Shown here piece by piece: positions 60,996 through 64,000 of a DNA stretch of 64,000 nucleotides; position 1 is the stretch's first letter; each line of letters starts with the position of its first letter. The notes beneath the pieces were generated by a model, which was given only the letters and a program-made list of their open reading frames with translations, was not told where the DNA came from and searched no databases. The position numbers and the translations under genes were made by a program. This DNA comes from VAZQ01 sp963816745 (GTDB lineage Bacteria > Pseudomonadota > Alphaproteobacteria > Rhizobiales > Xanthobacteraceae): contig CAWFLQ010000013.1 of assembly GCA_963816745.1 (NCBI GenBank), positions 62,001 to 126,000 on the forward strand, given 5' to 3'.

Positions 60996-61967
60996 TCAGA
61001 AGTCGAAATTGATCATCTTGCGCATCACCAGGACGCCCATCGTCATCCAGACGGCGCAGCCCATCAGCATCATGCGGCCGGTGGGATGGGTCCATAGCAA
61101 CTCGATGTATTGCGGGCTCGTGAGGTAGACGAGCCCGGCCACCACCGCGAGCGGCAGGCATGCGATGATCGAGGCGGAGGCCTTCGCCTCCATCGACATG
61201 GCCTCGATCTTGTTCTTCATCTTCTTGCGATCGCGCAATACGCGCGACAGGTTGCCGAGCGCCTCGGACAGGTTGCCGCCGGCCTTCTGCTGAATTGCGA
61301 TGACGATCCCGAAGAAGTTCGCTTCCGGCACCGGAATGCGCTCGTACAGCTTGCCGCAGGCTTCGCCGATCGGGATGCCGATCGTCTGCGTCTCGAGGAT
61401 CGCGCGGAACTCGCTTTTCAACGGCTCCGGCGCGTCGAAGGTGATGATGCGCAGGCTGTCGAGCAGCGGCAGGCCGGCCTTGATACCGCGCACGATGACG
61501 TCGACGGCGTCGGGGAAGCCGGCGAGGAATTTCGCCTCCCGCCGCTTCTTGAGGAATTTGAGCATCCAGAGCGGCAGGCCGACGCCGGCGACGAACATCA
61601 GGCCGATCGACGGCAACAGGCCCGCGTCCACCATGTAGCCGATGACGAAGGCCAAGACGCCGAATATGCCGGCTGTGATGAAGAAGCGCTGCTTCGACCA
61701 GGTGAGCCCCGCTTGCGCGATCTTGACCGCCAGCGGCACCGATTTGGAATTGCGCTCTTCGATCTCCTTGAGGCTTCCTTCGACCTGCTCCCGGCGGGTT
61801 TTCGTTGCGTTGCGGCCGACGCGCGCGGGCGCCGCCGTACCGGTGCGCACGAGGCTCTCCTTCCGTTTCTCCGCCTTCTGCTCGCCGGAGAGCATCGGAT
61901 AGATGAAGACCCAGGCGACGCCGCCGACTGCGAAGGCCGCGAGGACGAACAGCGCGATGTTCTGCAT
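60996..61967 (-). CDS. tadB: Flp pilus assembly membrane protein TadB
   Basis: A 323-residue intact inner-membrane platform protein. It starts MQNIALFVLAAFAVGGVAWV. The middle GspF-like domain is FLAGFPDAVDVIVRGIKAGL, then GIVIAIQQKAGGNLSEALGN and LSRVLRDRKKMKNKIEAMSM. Two C-terminal helices are SIIACLPLAVVAGLVYLTSP and MMLMGCAVWMTMGVLVMR. It lies 16 bases downstream of the ATPase gene and 10 bases upstream of tadC on the same strand, so it is part of one operon. Confidence 0.92.
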   Translation of the reverse strand: MQNIALFVLAAFAVGGVAWVFIYPMLSGEQKAEKRKESLVRTGTAAPARVGRNATKTRREQVEGSLKEIEERNSKSVPLAVKIAQAGLTWSKQRFFITAGIFGVLAFVIGYMVDAGLLPSIGLMFVAGVGLPLWMLKFLKKRREAKFLAGFPDAVDVIVRGIKAGLPLLDSLRIITFDAPEPLKSEFRAILETQTIGIPIGEACGKLYERIPVPEANFFGIVIAIQQKAGGNLSEALGNLSRVLRDRKKMKNKIEAMSMEAKASASIIACLPLAVVAGLVYLTSPQYIELLWTHPTGRMMLMGCAVWMTMGVLVMRKMINFDF

Positions 61968-61983
61968 GGTCGTGATTCCTGCC

Positions 61984-63579
61984 TCAGCCGAGGCCCTGTT
62001 CGTTCGCCACTTCCGCGGCATCGAGCGCGGCGGCGAGCCGTTGCTCCTCGCCGTAGTAGCGTGCCCGGTCCCAGAAGCGCGGGCGTCCGATGCCGGTCGA
62101 GCGGTGTTTGCCGATGATGTTGCCCTGCGCGTCCTCGCCCGTCATGTCGTAGACGAAAATGTCCTGGGTGATGATGACGTCGCCTTCCATCCCGACCACC
62201 TCGGTGATGTGGGTGATGCGGCGCGATCCGTCGCGCAGGCGCGCGGCCTGCACGACGACGTCGACCGATCCGCACAGCATTTCGCGGATCGTGCGGGAGG
62301 GAAGCGAATAGCCACCCATGGTGATCATGGACTCGATGCGCGACAGCGCCTCGCGCGGGCTGTTGGCGTGCAGCGTGCCCATCGAGCCGTCGTGGCCGGT
62401 GTTCATCGCCTGCAGCAGGTCGAACGCCTCGGGTCCGCGCACCTCGCCCACGATGATCCGTTCCGGCCGCATGCGCAGGCAGTTCTTGACCAGGTCGCGC
62501 ATGGTGATCTGACCCTCGCCTTCGAGGTTCGGAGGTCGGGTTTCCAGGCGAACGGTGTGCGGCTGCTGCAGCTGCAATTCGGCCGCGTCCTCGCAGGTGA
62601 TGATGCGCTCGTCGTCGTCGATGAACTCGGTGAGGCAGTTGAGCAGCGTGGTCTTGCCGGAGCCGGTGCCGCCCGACACGATGGTGTTGATCCGGCAGCG
62701 GCCGATGATCTTGAGGATGTCGGCGCCCTCGGGGGAGATGCTGCCGAACCTCACCAGCTGGTCGAGCCTGAGCTTGTCCTTCTTGAACTTGCGGATGGTG
62801 AGCGCCGGGCCGTCGATAGCGAGCGGCGGCACGATGACGTTGACGCGGGAGCCGTCGGGGAGGCGGGCATCGCAGATCGGCGAGGATTCGTCGACCCGCC
62901 GGCCGATCTGGCTGACGATGCGCTGGCAGATATTGAGCAGCTGCTGGTTGTCGCGGAAGCGGATGCCGGTCTTCTGAATCTTGCCTTTGACTTCGATGTA
63001 GGTCGTGCCGGAGCCGTTCACCATGATGTCGGCGATGTCGTCGCGCGCGAGCAGCGGCTCGAGCGGGCCATAGCCGAGCACGTCGTTGCAGATGTCGTCG
63101 AGCAGGTCTTCCTGCTCGGAGATCGACATCACGATCGCCTTGATCGCGATGATCTCGTTGACGATGTCGCGGATTTCCTCGCGCGAGGACTCGGCGTCGA
63201 GCTTGGCGAGCTGGGCGAGGTCGATCGCCTCGATCAGGGCGCCGAAGATCTGGCCCTTGACCTCGTAATAGGCCTCGGAATGCCGCGAGTCGGTGGCCGT
63301 GGGAGCAATCGGCGGCGAAGGCTCGTTGGGCAGGCTCGCGCGCTTGCTCGGTGCCGGTGCCGCCACGAGCGGAGCGCCGAGCCCGACGGACGGTATCGGC
63401 GAGCGGCCGGCGTCGCCGCCGTTCCCGGCGCTCGGCGCCGGCTGCGGCTCGCCGTGGGGCGCCGGAGACGGTGAGGGCGCTGCCGGTTGGGGCTGTGGCG
63501 CCTGTGCTGGAGCCGGCGCAACGGGCGCGGGCGCACGATTATCGGTTGCCGTAAGGGAACGCTTACCGAACACTGACAC
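61984..63579 (-). CDS. cpaF: Flp pilus/tight adherence secretion ATPase CpaF (TadA)
   Basis: A 531-residue intact hexameric ATPase. The first 85 residues form a Pro/Ala-rich disordered tail (VAPAPAQAPQPQPAAPSPSP). The N-terminal domain is GYGPLEPLLARDDIADIMVN. Walker A is NTIVSGGTGSGKTTLLNCL near residue 305. The Asp box and Walker B lie in LVKNCLRMRPERIIVGEVRG, and the His box is GSMGTLHANSPREALSRIES. It powers pilin assembly by driving TadB/TadC. It is preceded by cpaE in the same direction, 50 bases away. Confidence 0.94.
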   Translation of the reverse strand: MSVFGKRSLTATDNRAPAPVAPAPAQAPQPQPAAPSPSPAPHGEPQPAPSAGNGGDAGRSPIPSVGLGAPLVAAPAPSKRASLPNEPSPPIAPTATDSRHSEAYYEVKGQIFGALIEAIDLAQLAKLDAESSREEIRDIVNEIIAIKAIVMSISEQEDLLDDICNDVLGYGPLEPLLARDDIADIMVNGSGTTYIEVKGKIQKTGIRFRDNQQLLNICQRIVSQIGRRVDESSPICDARLPDGSRVNVIVPPLAIDGPALTIRKFKKDKLRLDQLVRFGSISPEGADILKIIGRCRINTIVSGGTGSGKTTLLNCLTEFIDDDERIITCEDAAELQLQQPHTVRLETRPPNLEGEGQITMRDLVKNCLRMRPERIIVGEVRGPEAFDLLQAMNTGHDGSMGTLHANSPREALSRIESMITMGGYSLPSRTIREMLCGSVDVVVQAARLRDGSRRITHITEVVGMEGDVIITQDIFVYDMTGEDAQGNIIGKHRSTGIGRPRFWDRARYYGEEQRLAAALDAAEVANEQGLG

Positions 63580-63629
63580 GTACTCCGACTGTCACTCTAC
63601 TCGAACCGTCACGCAACTACGGCCTCACG

Positions 63630-64000
63630 TCAGGCCGACCGTTTCATCAGCTTTCCGATCAATGGGCTCAGCAGGCTCGACTTTGCCTTCTTGGTGTCGA
63701 CGCGGCCGGTCAACGTCTGACCGATCTGGCGGAACATCTCGGCCGTGCGATGGGACGACGACAGCTCGGCGATCATCTGGCCGTTGTTGGCCGCGGTGCC
63801 GAAGATCTGCGGCTCGAACGGGATGATGGCCACCGGCTCGTCATCGAGCGCCTTGGCGAAATCGGCGGGCTTGATCTCCGGCCGCTTTGGAACGCCGACC
63901 TGGTTGAGGCAGTAGGACGGCCGATGGTCGTTCGGGCGCGCCGCCTTGAGCAGATCGAGCAGATTCTTGGCATTGCGAAGATTGGCGAGATCGGGCCCGG
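63630..64000 (-). CDS. cpaE: CpaE/TadZ-like pilus localisation protein, 5' part outside the window
   Basis: The C-terminal 122 residues of a MinD/ParA-like protein that places the tad apparatus at the cell pole. Visible are LRNAKNLLDLLKAARPNDHR, SYCLNQVGVPKRPEIKPADF, then AKALDDEPVAIIPFEPQIFG and the typical end GRVDTKKAKSSLLSPLIGKL. The ATPase P-loop would lie upstream beyond the window edge. It sits directly before cpaF on the same strand, which is the standard cpa/tad order. Confidence 0.85.
   Translation of the reverse strand, partial: GPDLANLRNAKNLLDLLKAARPNDHRPSYCLNQVGVPKRPEIKPADFAKALDDEPVAIIPFEPQIFGTAANNGQMIAELSSSHRTAEMFRQIGQTLTGRVDTKKAKSSLLSPLIGKLMKRSA

Overview
The window looks like a GC-rich chromosome segment of an alphaproteobacterium in the Hyphomicrobiales, most like the Bradyrhizobium/Rhodopseudomonas/Xanthobacteraceae group. 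The support is a kdsB-pheA-cycM neighbourhood, DUF2865 and DUF1127 proteins, a Bug-type solute receptor, a CpaE-CpaF-TadB-TadC pilus block and several palindromic repeats. No tRNA, rRNA, CRISPR array, phage or insertion sequence was seen. Genes are tightly packed, often with 4-base ATGA overlaps.

Layout. 0.1-3.5 kb: an alpha/beta hydrolase and a reverse transsulfuration pair (cystathionine beta-synthase, cystathionine gamma-lyase type). 3.5-4.2 kb: a BrnT-type toxin with an HTH antitoxin. 4.4-7.4 kb: 4-hydroxybenzoate hydroxylase, an FAD oxidoreductase and a secreted DUF2865 protein. 8.0-15.4 kb: a ten-gene Mrp/Mbh-like cation/proton antiporter operon in the order E-F-G-(MbhD+E)-B-C-D1-D2-small-D3. 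It has no full MrpA and no hydrogenase genes. 15.6-24.7 kb: a RidA protein, a NhaD/CitM-like antiporter, DNA polymerase I, a membrane acyltransferase and the helicase HrpB. 24.8-30.9 kb: a GT87-like membrane protein, an anchored aspartic protease, a Bug receptor with a type I sulfatase, and phosphomannomutase. 30.9-34.8 kb: a LysR regulator divergent from a DUF1127 protein, then pheA, kdsB and cycM. 35.1-42.8 kb: an oligopeptide/microcin C-type ABC transporter (two YejA, YejB, YejE, YejF). 43.0-54.0 kb: a respiratory nitrate reductase operon (fused narK1K2, narG, narH, narJ, narI, a PpiC-type isomerase, a small orphan) preceded by a perfect FNR/FixK box. 54.1-59.0 kb: a HI0933-type flavoprotein, a patatin lipoprotein, and an NlpC/P60 peptidase overlapping an M17 aminopeptidase. 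59.2-64.0 kb: a TPR lipoprotein and a convergent tight-adherence (tad) secretion block that runs off the end.

Functionally the genes describe a respiratory soil- or sediment-type bacterium. It can respire nitrate at low oxygen, attack 4-hydroxybenzoate, take up oligopeptides and carboxylates, run a multi-subunit cation/proton antiporter and build Flp-type pili.

Quality caveat. Many conserved genes are broken by single-base frameshifts (cbs, all large mrp genes except mrpB, polA, hrpB, yejA/B/E, kdsB, pheA, pepA). Families stay recognisable end to end across these breaks. Roughly 41.6-57.0 kb and 24.7-28.3 kb have none. Most are probably sequence indel errors rather than pseudogenes. Coordinates of such genes span the joined reading frames, and shift positions are approximate because they were placed by eye.
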